Both the position numbers and the translations under genes were made by a program. Shown piece after piece: positions 1-5,615 of a DNA stretch of 7,299 bases (within the stretch, counting starts at the first letter, position 1; every line of letters begins with the position of its first letter). The notes beneath the pieces were generated by a model that was given only the letters and a program-made list of their open reading frames with translations, was not told the origin of the DNA and searched no databases. Source of the stretch: Deltaproteobacteria bacterium (GTDB lineage: Bacteria > Desulfobacterota > Binatia > Binatales > Binataceae); the NCBI GenBank assembly GCA_003161515.1, contig PMOH01000440.1, forward strand, positions 1,062 to 8,360. The letters are read 5' to 3'.

Positions 1-20
1 TGTTTTTGTTCGTCAGCCAT
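1..20 (-). CDS. Start of a fourth operon gene (partial, six codons seen)
   Basis: On the minus strand an ATG at 18-20 opens a reading frame that reads MADEQK before leaving the window. An AGGA-type Shine-Dalgarno (complement of 28-31) lies 7 bases upstream of it. The start is 18 bases past the stop of the thioesterase gene, which is typical of the next cistron in an operon. Six residues do not allow any functional call; the hydrophilic start gives no sign of a signal peptide. It is called from spacing, ribosome binding site and direction only, and could be a chance ATG. Confidence 0.5.
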
Positions 21-38
21 CGTGCTGTCCTGTCGGCG

Positions 39-434
39 CTAGTGTTTCTGCTTGGTTTTGAGCCGATCGTTGAACTTGGCGGAGTCGATCACCGCACGGC
101 GATGGCTCCCGGAGCCAATCTGCTCGACCTCATCGAAGGCGCGCACCGAAAACTCCAGCCGTCTGCCTTCGACCTTTGTGACTTCGGCCTCGGCGCGCGC
201 GCGATGGCTGGGCGGAGTCGCTGCAGTATGACTGACTTCGATCGTCATGCCGACCGAGCTTTCGCCGGCGTCGAGAAACGGTTTGATTGCTTCGATCGCA
301 GCCTGCTCCATCATCGCGATCATTGTCGGCGTGGACAATACAGCGGCTAGAGAAGAATCAAGTTCGCTCGCCAGATGCTTCGTCTCGACCAGCTGCTCGA
401 ACTTGCCCTTGGCGCCGACCGGTACAGGTTTCAT
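39..434 (-). CDS. FlK-type hotdog-fold acyl-CoA thioesterase
   Basis: This 131-residue protein belongs to the fluoroacetyl-CoA-thioesterase-like (FlK) branch of hotdog thioesterases, small cytoplasmic enzymes that hydrolyse acyl-CoA thioesters. Length is normal for the family. The FlK catalytic triad (Thr42, Glu50, His76) is matched with identical spacing by Thr35, Glu43 (in MMEQAA) and His69 (in IEVSHTAATP), and Arg113 falls where FlK has Arg120. The hotdog beta-sheet follows (residues 78-119, ending VIDSAKF). The phenylalanine gate that makes FlK specific for fluoroacetyl-CoA is not evident, so the substrate is probably another small or misformed acyl-CoA (inference). The gene starts 3 bp after the stop of the MAPEG gene and is the third cistron of a minus-strand operon. 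Its own Shine-Dalgarno is weak, which suggests translational coupling. The family call is firm; the substrate is unknown. Confidence 0.88.
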   Translation of the reverse strand: MKPVPVGAKGKFEQLVETKHLASELDSSLAAVLSTPTMIAMMEQAAIEAIKPFLDAGESSVGMTIEVSHTAATPPSHRARAEAEVTKVEGRRLEFSVRAFDEVEQIGSGSHRRAVIDSAKFNDRLKTKQKH

Positions 435-437
435 CGC

Positions 438-860
438 TTAAAGCACCGCCATCAAAATGCTGATTGAAAGTGCGACACACACAATCATTCCGATCGTGAA
501 AAAAATTGTTCGCCATGGTTGCCAGCCGTTGAGGTACGCGACCGTGTGAAGAATCCGCGCGACGATGAAGATAGTGAAATAGATGTACGCGCCTTCCGGC
601 GAGCATCCGAGCGTGACGTAGATCAATCCGAGAAACAAAAAAATCGGAATGTTCTCGAGGTCGTTGCGCCAAGCCATCGCGGCGCGCTTGACGATCGGCG
701 CTTCATCCGGCGCAGGCTGGGCGTGTGCGAAGAAGCGCGCGTCTTCAGCGGTCACGAATTGTTTTGCGTTTATCCGCCCGATGCCCTGAACGATCGAAAT
801 CGCGAACATCTTGAAAAACAGGACCACGGTGGTGAGCGCATAAAATTGATACTCGGTCAT
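438..860 (-). CDS. MAPEG-family membrane protein, MGST1-like glutathione transferase
   Basis: A 140-residue integral membrane protein of the MAPEG family. It most resembles the microsomal glutathione S-transferase 1 branch, whose members conjugate glutathione to, or reduce, hydrophobic electrophiles and lipid peroxides at the membrane. Four hydrophobic segments are visible at about residues 4-27, 70-86, 92-110 and 117-139. Between the first two lies the diagnostic loop, with K58-R59 and the R65-NDLEN-70 motif that runs into the second helix; AR-x2-HT-x-AYL (101-110) is the other MGST1 signature. Length is close to bacterial MAPEG proteins. A good Shine-Dalgarno (complement of 872-877) sits inside the end of the upstream DsbA-fold gene, 7 bp away. 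Pairing with a kappa-GST/HCCA-isomerase relative supports a glutathione-linked role. Activity is inferred: some bacterial MAPEG proteins are poorly characterised, and whether this organism makes glutathione cannot be seen here. Confidence 0.88.
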   Translation of the reverse strand: MTEYQFYALTTVVLFFKMFAISIVQGIGRINAKQFVTAEDARFFAHAQPAPDEAPIVKRAAMAWRNDLENIPIFLFLGLIYVTLGCSPEGAYIYFTIFIVARILHTVAYLNGWQPWRTIFFTIGMIVCVALSISILMAVL

Positions 861-867
861 TCGGCAG

Positions 868-1479
868 CTATCTCCTCAGCCCCATCGCGTCGAGTTTTTT
901 GACGACCCATTCGACGCGATCGTTGCCCCAAAACGGTTCGCCATCGACGATGAAAGTGGGCACGCCGAAGACGCCGTCGCGCTCGCCGGCCGCGAACGCC
1001 GCGGACAGATCGCGAGGACCATCGTGAGCGATGTAGCGCTGGAACGCCTCGGCGTCGAGGCCCGTTTCCTTCATCACGCCCGTGAGCGCCGCGCCGTTTT
1101 CGATATCGAGTTCGCGTTTGAAGAAGCGCTCGAATACGCGGTCGGAGTATGGGCGGAAGAGCCCGTGCTTATCGGCAAACAGCCCGGACATCAGCGAGAG
1201 TTTCGAGTCGAAGATCTTCTGCGGTCCGCGGATGATCATGCCGCGCGCGTTCGCGTACCGGCGCGCGTCGAGATACAGGTAGCGGACTTTGCGCCAATCG
1301 CGCACGGGCCGCTGCTCGAGTTCGCCGCCGAAGCTGCCGCGAACGTCGAGTTCGTGAGGAATGTAATGCAGACGAACGCGATGCGACTCCATCAGCGCGT
1401 ACGCCGGATGCATCGCGAGGTACGCGTACGGACTTTTGTAGTCGTAGTAGAGTTTGACGGTCAGCAACTCGTCGACCAT
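868..1479 (-). CDS. DsbA-fold 2-hydroxychromene-2-carboxylate isomerase-like protein
   Basis: A 203-residue thioredoxin-superfamily protein of the DsbA/HCCA-isomerase/kappa-GST group. It begins with a beta strand and the family motif YYDYKSPYAYLA (residues 11-22), in which Ser16 takes the place of the DsbA cysteine and is the expected glutathione-activating residue. A helical insertion covers about 55-155. The fold closes with GVFGVPTFIVDGEPFWGND (169-187), containing the cis-proline Pro174 and the GVPTF-x-V-x-G-E-x-F-x-G-x-D/N-R pattern typical of HCCA isomerases. The family performs glutathione-dependent isomerisation in naphthalene and other aromatic breakdown, or glutathione transfer. There are no cysteines in the N-terminal motif, so it is not a disulfide oxidase. 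It is the first recognisable cistron of the operon, followed 7 bp later by the MAPEG gene. The true substrate is unknown. Its start is the only well-placed ATG, although the Shine-Dalgarno is weak. Confidence 0.87.
   Translation of the reverse strand: MVDELLTVKLYYDYKSPYAYLAMHPAYALMESHRVRLHYIPHELDVRGSFGGELEQRPVRDWRKVRYLYLDARRYANARGMIIRGPQKIFDSKLSLMSGLFADKHGLFRPYSDRVFERFFKRELDIENGAALTGVMKETGLDAEAFQRYIAHDGPRDLSAAFAAGERDGVFGVPTFIVDGEPFWGNDRVEWVVKKLDAMGLRR
872..877 (-). promoter_or_regulatory. Shine-Dalgarno of the MAPEG gene
   Basis: The complement reads GAGGAG, 11 bases before the MAPEG ATG, and lies within the last codons of the upstream gene. This fixes the MAPEG start at 860 and implies translation of the two genes from one message. 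Confidence 0.6.
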
Positions 1480-1529
1480 GCGTCAGGATTTAGCATCACC
1501 GGCGGAAGACAGAAAGGCGTGCGAGTCTT

Positions 1530-1549
1530 CGGGCGGCTGCGACCGCCCG
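1530..1549. repeat. GC-rich 7-bp hairpin in the operon leader
   Basis: CGGGCGG (1530-1536) and CCGCCCG (1543-1549) are perfect inverted repeats around a 6-base loop. No T-run follows on either strand, so it is not a canonical terminator. It would lie in the 5' leader of the 868-1479 message and may be a leader structure or a stability element. Confidence 0.45.
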
Positions 1550-1552
1550 TCC

Positions 1553-1569
1553 GATCAATCAGATTGGTC
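1553..1569. promoter_or_regulatory. Near-perfect palindrome, candidate operator of the detox operon
   Basis: GATCAATC and GATTGGTC are mirror arms around a single central A, with one mismatch. The size and symmetry suit a dimeric helix-turn-helix repressor. A TTGACC box on the minus strand (complement of 1566-1571) overlaps the right arm, but no convincing -10 follows at the right distance, so a promoter here is not established. No regulator gene is present in the window. This is inference from symmetry and position only. Confidence 0.3.
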
Positions 1570-1679
1570 AACAGGCAACGGCGACAATTTACCAGCGTCC
1601 TGATTAGTGTAGATCGGTTTATTAGCTATTAATAGGTAGTAAGTGCTATTTACAGTAGTACCAAGAGCGTGAAGCGCGT

Positions 1680-1709
1680 TTGACTTAAGGATTGCCCTTT
1701 TAATAAATC
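1680..1709 (+). promoter_or_regulatory. Possible sigma-70 promoter for the pilin-like gene
   Basis: TTGACT (1680-1685) matches five of six bases of the -35 consensus. It is followed by an A/T tract offering TAATAA (1701-1706) or TAAATC (1704-1709) as -10 elements at spacings of 15 or 18. Transcription from here would give a leader of about 150 bases before the gene at 1866. A second -35-like box, TTGACG, lies at 1746-1751 without a good -10. In AT-rich DNA such matches arise easily, so confidence is low. Confidence 0.3.
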
Positions 1710-1710
1710 A

Positions 1711-1722
1711 GACTAGCTAGTC
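1711..1722. repeat. Perfect 12-bp palindrome GACTAGCTAGTC
   Basis: A fully symmetric 12-mer just downstream of the putative -10 region of the pilin-like gene. It could be a protein binding site overlapping the start of transcription; no function can be assigned from sequence alone. Confidence 0.4.
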
Positions 1723-1760
1723 GAATGTACAAATAAACCGTCTATTTGACGTATTTCTCT

Positions 1761-1796
1761 ACTACTAAGTAGGTATTCGCAAATATAGTTAGTAGT
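1761..1796. repeat. 8-bp inverted repeat, ACTACTAA / TTAGTAGT
   Basis: The arms at 1761-1768 and 1789-1796 are perfect complements separated by 20 bases. The left arm is nested in a smaller near-palindrome (CTACT-A-AGTAG, 1763-1773). Half-sites about two helical turns apart suit a regulator binding site, or a weak hairpin in the leader RNA. The function is unknown. Confidence 0.35.
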
Positions 1797-1853
1797 TTTT
1801 ACCAACAGTTAAATCGCCCCGGGGACAGAGCGGCGAAGCGCGCTTTCACGCAC

Positions 1854-1860
1854 GGAGGAG
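1854..1860 (+). promoter_or_regulatory. Strong Shine-Dalgarno of the pilin-like gene
   Basis: GGAGGAG lies 5 bases before the ATG at 1866. It is among the best ribosome binding sites in the window and the main reason to accept such a short gene as real. Confidence 0.85.
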
Positions 1861-1865
1861 ACCCG

Positions 1866-2036
1866 ATGGAACTGCTCAAAAAATTGCATCTCAAGCCCGG
1901 CTACTTCGCACGCGGTCAGACGCTCGCCGAGTACGTGCTGATTGTCGCGGCGATTGCTGTCGTCTGCTTCGCGGGCTACCAGGCCACCGGCACGAACGTC
2001 AGCACGCTGGTGAGCAGCGTGGACACTCAGCTCTAG
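1866..2036 (+). CDS. Flp/Fap type IVb pilin-like prepilin peptide
   Basis: A 56-residue protein with the architecture of Flp (Tad) pilins. A short basic leader (residues 1-17, MELLKKLHLKPGYFARG) is followed by GQTLAEYVLIVAAIAVV. Cleavage after Gly17 by a TadV/prepilin-type peptidase would place Glu22 at the +5 position with Tyr23 beside it, the exact G|X4-E-Y rule of type IVb pilins. The hydrophobic helix runs from about 23 to 38, and a short Ser/Thr/Val-rich tail of 18 residues follows. The mature product would be 39 residues. Such pilins polymerise into adhesive fibres or act as minor pseudopilins. No tad/rcp assembly genes are in the window, so it is an orphan copy. A strong Shine-Dalgarno precedes it, and codon use is GC-rich like its neighbours despite the AT-rich DNA upstream. 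Alternative reading: a TadE-like or other small tail-anchored membrane peptide. Confidence 0.85.
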   Translation: MELLKKLHLKPGYFARGQTLAEYVLIVAAIAVVCFAGYQATGTNVSTLVSSVDTQL

Positions 2037-2072
2037 CCAGCAATCGCGCCCACAAGTACGGGCCGCTTACCG

Positions 2073-3602
2073 TCAATCCGAGTTGCGCATCCAATCGGCG
2101 ACGCGTTCGCCAATCATGATGCAGGTGAGATTGGTATTGGCGCGCACGATGTTCGGCATTATCGACGCATCGACAACCCGCAGTCCCTCGACCCCGCGCA
2201 CGCGGCAGTATTGATCGACGACTGCCATCGGATCGCTATCGGGACCCATTTTCGCGGTGCCAACCGGATGAAAGATCGTCGTGCAGTTCTCGCGGATAAA
2301 AGTTTCGAGTGCGGCCTTGGTGTTCACGACTTCCGCGGTCATATTCACGAACTCTTTGAGCATCGGCGCCAGTGGACCTTCGTGCATCAGGCGCCACGCA
2401 ATGCGCACGCCATCGGCCATCCGGCGCATGTCTTCGGGATCGGCGAGATAGTTGAGATCGATCACTGGCGGAACGTCGGGATTGGCGCTGCGCAGACGGA
2501 GTCGTCCGCGAGAGCGGGGACGTTGCAGGCCGGGCACGAGCGATACGCTCGGGACCGGAAGGTCGAGCGCCAGTCCGGGCGAGAGATTCGCGTCGAACAG
2601 TTCGAGTATGTACATCTGCATGTCGTTGAACTCATCGGATCCCGCCGCGGTGTAGCGGATACCGATGGGATTGGTCACCTGCGGGTCGTGAGGAATTCCC
2701 GCGATGGGAGTCGCGACCAGGAAGACCATCGGATGGTCGATCAGATTGCGACCGACGCCCGGTGAGTTCACCTGGCATTTGATGCCGAGTGCCGCGAGTT
2801 CGTCGCGCGGCCCGATGCCTGATCGCATCAGCAGGGCTGGCGAATGTATTGCGCCGGCCGAAAGCGTGACCCGACGGCCTCGCACCTGCTGCGTCGCGCC
2901 CGCGCATTCGATTTCGAGACCGAGAGCTCGGCCATTTTCGATGATCACGCGGTGAGCGTGGACGCCGGCCCGTATCGTGAGATTCATCCGATGACGAGCG
3001 GGCGCAAGATAGCCGATAGCAGTCGAGATGCGGACGCCGCCGCGGCGGTTGCGCGGCCATGGGCCGACGCCGGTGGATTGCGGATCGTTGTGGTCAGAGA
3101 CTTCCGCGCATCCTAATGCACGCGCCGCGTCGAAGAAGGCGCGATTGAGCGTTTGCCAGTTCTCCGGGGGCGGGCGCTCGATCCATATCGGTCCGCCGAC
3201 TCCGTGGAAATCGCCGCGCGCATCGCGATCGTCTTCGAGCTTGCGATGGAACGGCAGGACCTTCTCGAAGCTCCATTCGTGATTGCCCCACGCCGCCCAT
3301 TCGTCGAAGTCGCCTGGCGTTCCGCGTAGCGCGATATGGCCGTTGACGGCAGAGCCGCCCCCGGTGACCTTGCCTCGCGGATACGGGATTGTTCGCGTGG
3401 GCGTCGCCTGCGCCATCAAACCCCAGTCGTGAGGTCCGGCGGACATCCAGGTGGTCAGCAAGTCGGCGGGAGTCTGCTCGACGACTGAGTAATCAGGGCC
3501 GGCCTCGAGCAGCAAGACGTTGCGATCCGGATCCTCACTGAGGCGGGCAGCGAGCGCTGCGCCCGCGGAGCCTGCTCCGACAATGATATCGTCGTACTCC
3601 AT
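2073..3602 (-). CDS. GMC-family FAD-dependent oxidoreductase (alcohol/choline dehydrogenase type)
   Basis: A 509-residue member of the glucose-methanol-choline family, full length for the group. GAGSAGAALAARL (9-21) is the FAD-binding Rossmann motif, with the ribose-binding glutamate in LLLEAG (31-35). YPRGKVTGGGSAVNGHIALRG (residues 74-93) is GMC signature 1, and SAGAIHSPALLMRSGIGP (248-265) is signature 2. The C-terminal domain carries the catalytic base His445 in TIFHPVGTAKMG and the partner Asn491 in RANTNLT, the His/Asn pair of choline-dehydrogenase-like enzymes. There is no signal peptide, so it is probably cytoplasmic and passes electrons to a quinone or other acceptor rather than being a secreted oxidase (inference). 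The start is taken at 3602 because GGGGAGG lies 6 bases upstream of that ATG; a longer frame from 3653 adds 17 residues without a ribosome binding site. It lies 112 bp after the transporter gene, on the same strand. The substrate alcohol cannot be told. Confidence 0.93.
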   Translation of the reverse strand: MEYDDIIVGAGSAGAALAARLSEDPDRNVLLLEAGPDYSVVEQTPADLLTTWMSAGPHDWGLMAQATPTRTIPYPRGKVTGGGSAVNGHIALRGTPGDFDEWAAWGNHEWSFEKVLPFHRKLEDDRDARGDFHGVGGPIWIERPPPENWQTLNRAFFDAARALGCAEVSDHNDPQSTGVGPWPRNRRGGVRISTAIGYLAPARHRMNLTIRAGVHAHRVIIENGRALGLEIECAGATQQVRGRRVTLSAGAIHSPALLMRSGIGPRDELAALGIKCQVNSPGVGRNLIDHPMVFLVATPIAGIPHDPQVTNPIGIRYTAAGSDEFNDMQMYILELFDANLSPGLALDLPVPSVSLVPGLQRPRSRGRLRLRSANPDVPPVIDLNYLADPEDMRRMADGVRIAWRLMHEGPLAPMLKEFVNMTAEVVNTKAALETFIRENCTTIFHPVGTAKMGPDSDPMAVVDQYCRVRGVEGLRVVDASIMPNIVRANTNLTCIMIGERVADWMRNSD

Positions 3603-3608
3603 CGATTG

Positions 3609-3615
3609 CCTCCCC
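3609..3615 (-). promoter_or_regulatory. Shine-Dalgarno deciding the GMC start
   Basis: The complement reads GGGGAGG, 6 bases before the ATG at 3600-3602. The upstream ATG ending at 3653 has no such site, and the FAD motif begins only a few residues into the shorter form, as usual in this family. Confidence 0.75.
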
Positions 3616-3714
3616 GCGTCGGAATTTCGGCTTATCAGGTTCGCTTCTCCCAACTTTTCGATTGAGAGCGCGGTCCAAGTGCTATCAGGGAACGCCCGGA
3701 CTTTCCTAGGTCAG

Positions 3715-4713
3715 TTAAATCAGAGGTTCGTGAATTGCTTCGGCGGCTTCTGACGCCGGTAGCTTACGATGCGGGTCGGCGCCGAGGACGAGAGCCAGCA
3801 CGCCGCTGACTGAAATCAAAATCCCAACGACCTCGCGAGTCGTCGCACGCTCGCCCAGAAAAATCACAGCGAACAGAATCGAGAGTATCGGAATGCCCGG
3901 TATCACCAGCGCCGTTGTCCACGCCAGCGAGAGCCGGTTGATCGCGCCGTACCACGTAAGCCCGCTCAGGAAATAGACGAAGAAGCCGGTCACGACGATC
4001 ACGCCGAGCGTCGTTGGGTCGGCGAGTTGCACGATCGAGTCGCGGCGGAAGATTAGCAGCATCGCCGTCAGCACGATCGACGCGTAGAGAAAGCGGCCGC
4101 CGGTCATCGAGGTCGGCGTCAGCGGCGGCATCAGCTTCAATCCCATCACGTGCGACGCCTGCCAGAAGAGTGGAGTCGTGAAGATGATCGCCGACGCCCA
4201 CAACGGCGACAGCGACCCGCCGCCGGCGAACACCGATCCGATGCCGACGAGGATCGTCGCGGTCGCGATCATCTGGCGCGCCGACGGACGCTCGCCCACG
4301 AAGATCGTCGAAAGAATCAGCGAATAGACCGGCTCGGTTTGCAGCAGCAGCACACCGGCGACGGCGCCGATGCGCGTGAGTCCGTAGGTGAGCGTGAGAC
4401 TCGTCATCACCGTTCCCGCCATCGCGACCATGAACAATCGACGGCGGTAACGCTGGTCAACGATCAATTTCAGCTCGCCGGTAAACAGGAGCAGCGGGAT
4501 CGTACAGGCCGTCGCGACCACGACAGCGCCGGTGCAGAACAGCAGCGGGTCGAGATGCACCGCGCCCCATCGCGTGATGACCGGTTGGCCCGCACCGATG
4601 ATCGTATTGATGATGCATAGCGTCAGGCCGACCTGAAACGCGCGCGCGCGAAGAGCAGTTTCGTTGGCGTCGGCGACCGGGGGCATCGAACTCGCCGTGG
4701 TGTTGCTGGGCAT
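3715..4713 (-). CDS. EamA/DMT-superfamily transporter
   Basis: A 332-residue inner-membrane protein with the ten-helix, two-repeat structure of drug/metabolite transporters (EamA). After a polar N-terminus (1-25), hydrophobic helices fill about 26-163 and 172-312. Each half ends with the family's hallmark: IFVGERPSARQ (137-147) in repeat one and IFLGERATTRE (284-294) in repeat two, both with the conserved Gly-Glu followed by a final helix. A hydrophilic C-terminal tail (about 313-332) faces the cytoplasm. Members export amino acids, nucleobases, sugars or other metabolites, and substrates cannot be read from sequence. The gene starts 3 bp after the uppP stop with a GAGGG Shine-Dalgarno (complement of 4720-4724) inside the end of uppP, so the two are co-transcribed. 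Whether this reflects a shared envelope role is open. Confidence 0.92.
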   Translation of the reverse strand: MPSNTTASSMPPVADANETALRARAFQVGLTLCIINTIIGAGQPVITRWGAVHLDPLLFCTGAVVVATACTIPLLLFTGELKLIVDQRYRRRLFMVAMAGTVMTSLTLTYGLTRIGAVAGVLLLQTEPVYSLILSTIFVGERPSARQMIATATILVGIGSVFAGGGSLSPLWASAIIFTTPLFWQASHVMGLKLMPPLTPTSMTGGRFLYASIVLTAMLLIFRRDSIVQLADPTTLGVIVVTGFFVYFLSGLTWYGAINRLSLAWTTALVIPGIPILSILFAVIFLGERATTREVVGILISVSGVLALVLGADPHRKLPASEAAEAIHEPLI

Positions 4714-4716
4714 CGA

Positions 4717-5505
4717 CTACCCTCGCGCGAACGCGACCGCGATGACGAGTATGGCCAGCGCAATTCGATATATCGCGAAGGACCGGTAGCTGTGGGTTCG
4801 CACGTAATTCAACAGCCACGCGATCGCGATCAGACCGAAAACCGCCGAGGCCGCAAACCCCCATCCGAGTTGTGGGGTGAGGCCCGAGTGCATGAACTTG
4901 CGCGCTTCCATCAGTCCCGCACCTGCAATGATCGGCGTCGCCATCAGGAATGAAAAATTTGCCGCGTCGGCGCGCTCAATGCCGAGCACGCGGGCGGTGG
5001 TAATCGTCGCACCGGAGCGGGAAACACCCGGGATGATCGCGAGTGCCTGGCTCAGTCCGATGAGGACGCCGTCGATCAGGGTCAGGTCGCCTAATTTGCG
5101 CTTTTTCGACCCAATCGCGTCAGCGGCCCACAAAAGGACGCCAAGTGTAGCCAGCGTGCAGGCTATCAGGACCGGCGATCGAAAGATCGTCTCGGCCTGC
5201 TTCTCCAGCAGAACGCCGATGATCGCACCGGGAACTGACGCGACTATCAGCAGAAACAGCAGTCGCCGCTGGACGCGATTGCCGTTGCCGAGCGACATCA
5301 CCATCGCGAGCCATTCGCGCCAGTAGAAGATCAACAGCGCCAAAAGTGTCCCAAGATGGAGCACGACGTCGAAGGCAAGCCCGGGATCCTCCTGCCATTT
5401 GAGGAGCCAAGGGACGAGAATCAGATGGGCCGAACTGGATACCGGTAAAAATTCCGTTAAGCCCTGTACGATCCCGAGAACGATAGCCTGATATACAGAA
5501 AACAT
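4717..5505 (-). CDS. uppP: Undecaprenyl-diphosphate phosphatase (UppP/BacA)
   Basis: A 262-residue polytopic membrane enzyme that dephosphorylates undecaprenyl diphosphate to the monophosphate, recycling the lipid carrier of peptidoglycan and other envelope glycans; extra copies give bacitracin resistance. Both active-site signatures are intact. The first is QGLTEFLPVSSSAHL (14-28), with Glu18 and His27. The second is PGVSRSGATIT (159-169), with Arg163. The usual Glu at the start of the first motif is Gln14 here, a common variant. Length is slightly below the typical 265-275 residues, and the last helix ends close to the C-terminus. The gene heads a minus-strand pair with the EamA transporter and is divergent from the 5695-6018 gene. 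No good Shine-Dalgarno precedes its ATG; the 20 bases upstream are A/T-rich, which may favour initiation by lack of structure. Confidence 0.96.
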   Translation of the reverse strand: MFSVYQAIVLGIVQGLTEFLPVSSSAHLILVPWLLKWQEDPGLAFDVVLHLGTLLALLIFYWREWLAMVMSLGNGNRVQRRLLFLLIVASVPGAIIGVLLEKQAETIFRSPVLIACTLATLGVLLWAADAIGSKKRKLGDLTLIDGVLIGLSQALAIIPGVSRSGATITTARVLGIERADAANFSFLMATPIIAGAGLMEARKFMHSGLTPQLGWGFAASAVFGLIAIAWLLNYVRTHSYRSFAIYRIALAILVIAVAFARG

Positions 5506-5615
5506 AATAATTTCAACTACTTAGGCGACAACCAGTCCCTTCGTTACCAATTGTTCCGGTTGAGACTTATGCCCACGAAACTCGCTATTAGGTGAAAACA
5601 TGTCTAAACTGCTCC

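Larger units (their letters stand above)
1480..1865. other. Long intergenic region with AT-rich core
   Basis: This 386-bp stretch separates the minus-strand detox operon from the plus-strand pilin-like gene, so it should hold divergent promoters. Positions 1611-1810 contain 69 G+C in 200 bases (about 35%) against roughly 60% in the genes. The strip is full of short TAGT/ACTA-type words and palindromes: CTATTAATAG at 1626-1635, GACTAGCTAGTC at 1711-1722, and inverted 8-mers at 1761-1768 and 1789-1796. A GC-rich hairpin occupies 1530-1549. I saw no protein of credible composition, no tRNA and no mobile-element ends. A plus-strand frame crosses 1480-1629, but it is the tail of a shadow frame of the 868-1479 gene. 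Confidence 0.8.

Noticed and set aside
6..350. Plus-strand open frame of 114 codons
   Set aside because: It lies wholly on the opposite strand of the well-supported thioesterase gene, has no family match, and is a byproduct of high GC content.
1024..1632. Plus-strand open frame of 202 codons running into the AT-rich region
   Set aside because: It is antisense to the HCCA-isomerase-like gene. Its Arg/Val/Glu-rich composition looks like a shadow frame, and it has no Shine-Dalgarno.
1602..1810. AT-rich strip as an insertion sequence, attachment site or CRISPR leader
   Set aside because: No terminal inverted repeats with target duplications, no transposase or integrase, and no regularly spaced repeats were seen.
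2037..2072. Possible terminator between the convergent pilin and GMC genes
   Set aside because: Only a 4-5 bp GCCC/GGGC stem is present, with no T-run on either strand.
2211..2765. Plus-strand open frame of 184 codons inside the GMC gene
   Set aside because: It is antisense to a gene whose motifs are all intact. Its His/Arg-rich sequence is not protein-like.
3603..3653. 17-residue N-terminal extension of the GMC protein
   Set aside because: The ATG at 3602 has a strong Shine-Dalgarno at the right distance and places the FAD motif at the usual location; the upstream ATG has neither.
4150..4620. Plus-strand open frame of 156 codons opposite the EamA gene
   Set aside because: The translation is extremely Arg/Asp-rich (RRDHRSRHRDHE-like), typical of antisense to a membrane protein gene in high-GC DNA.
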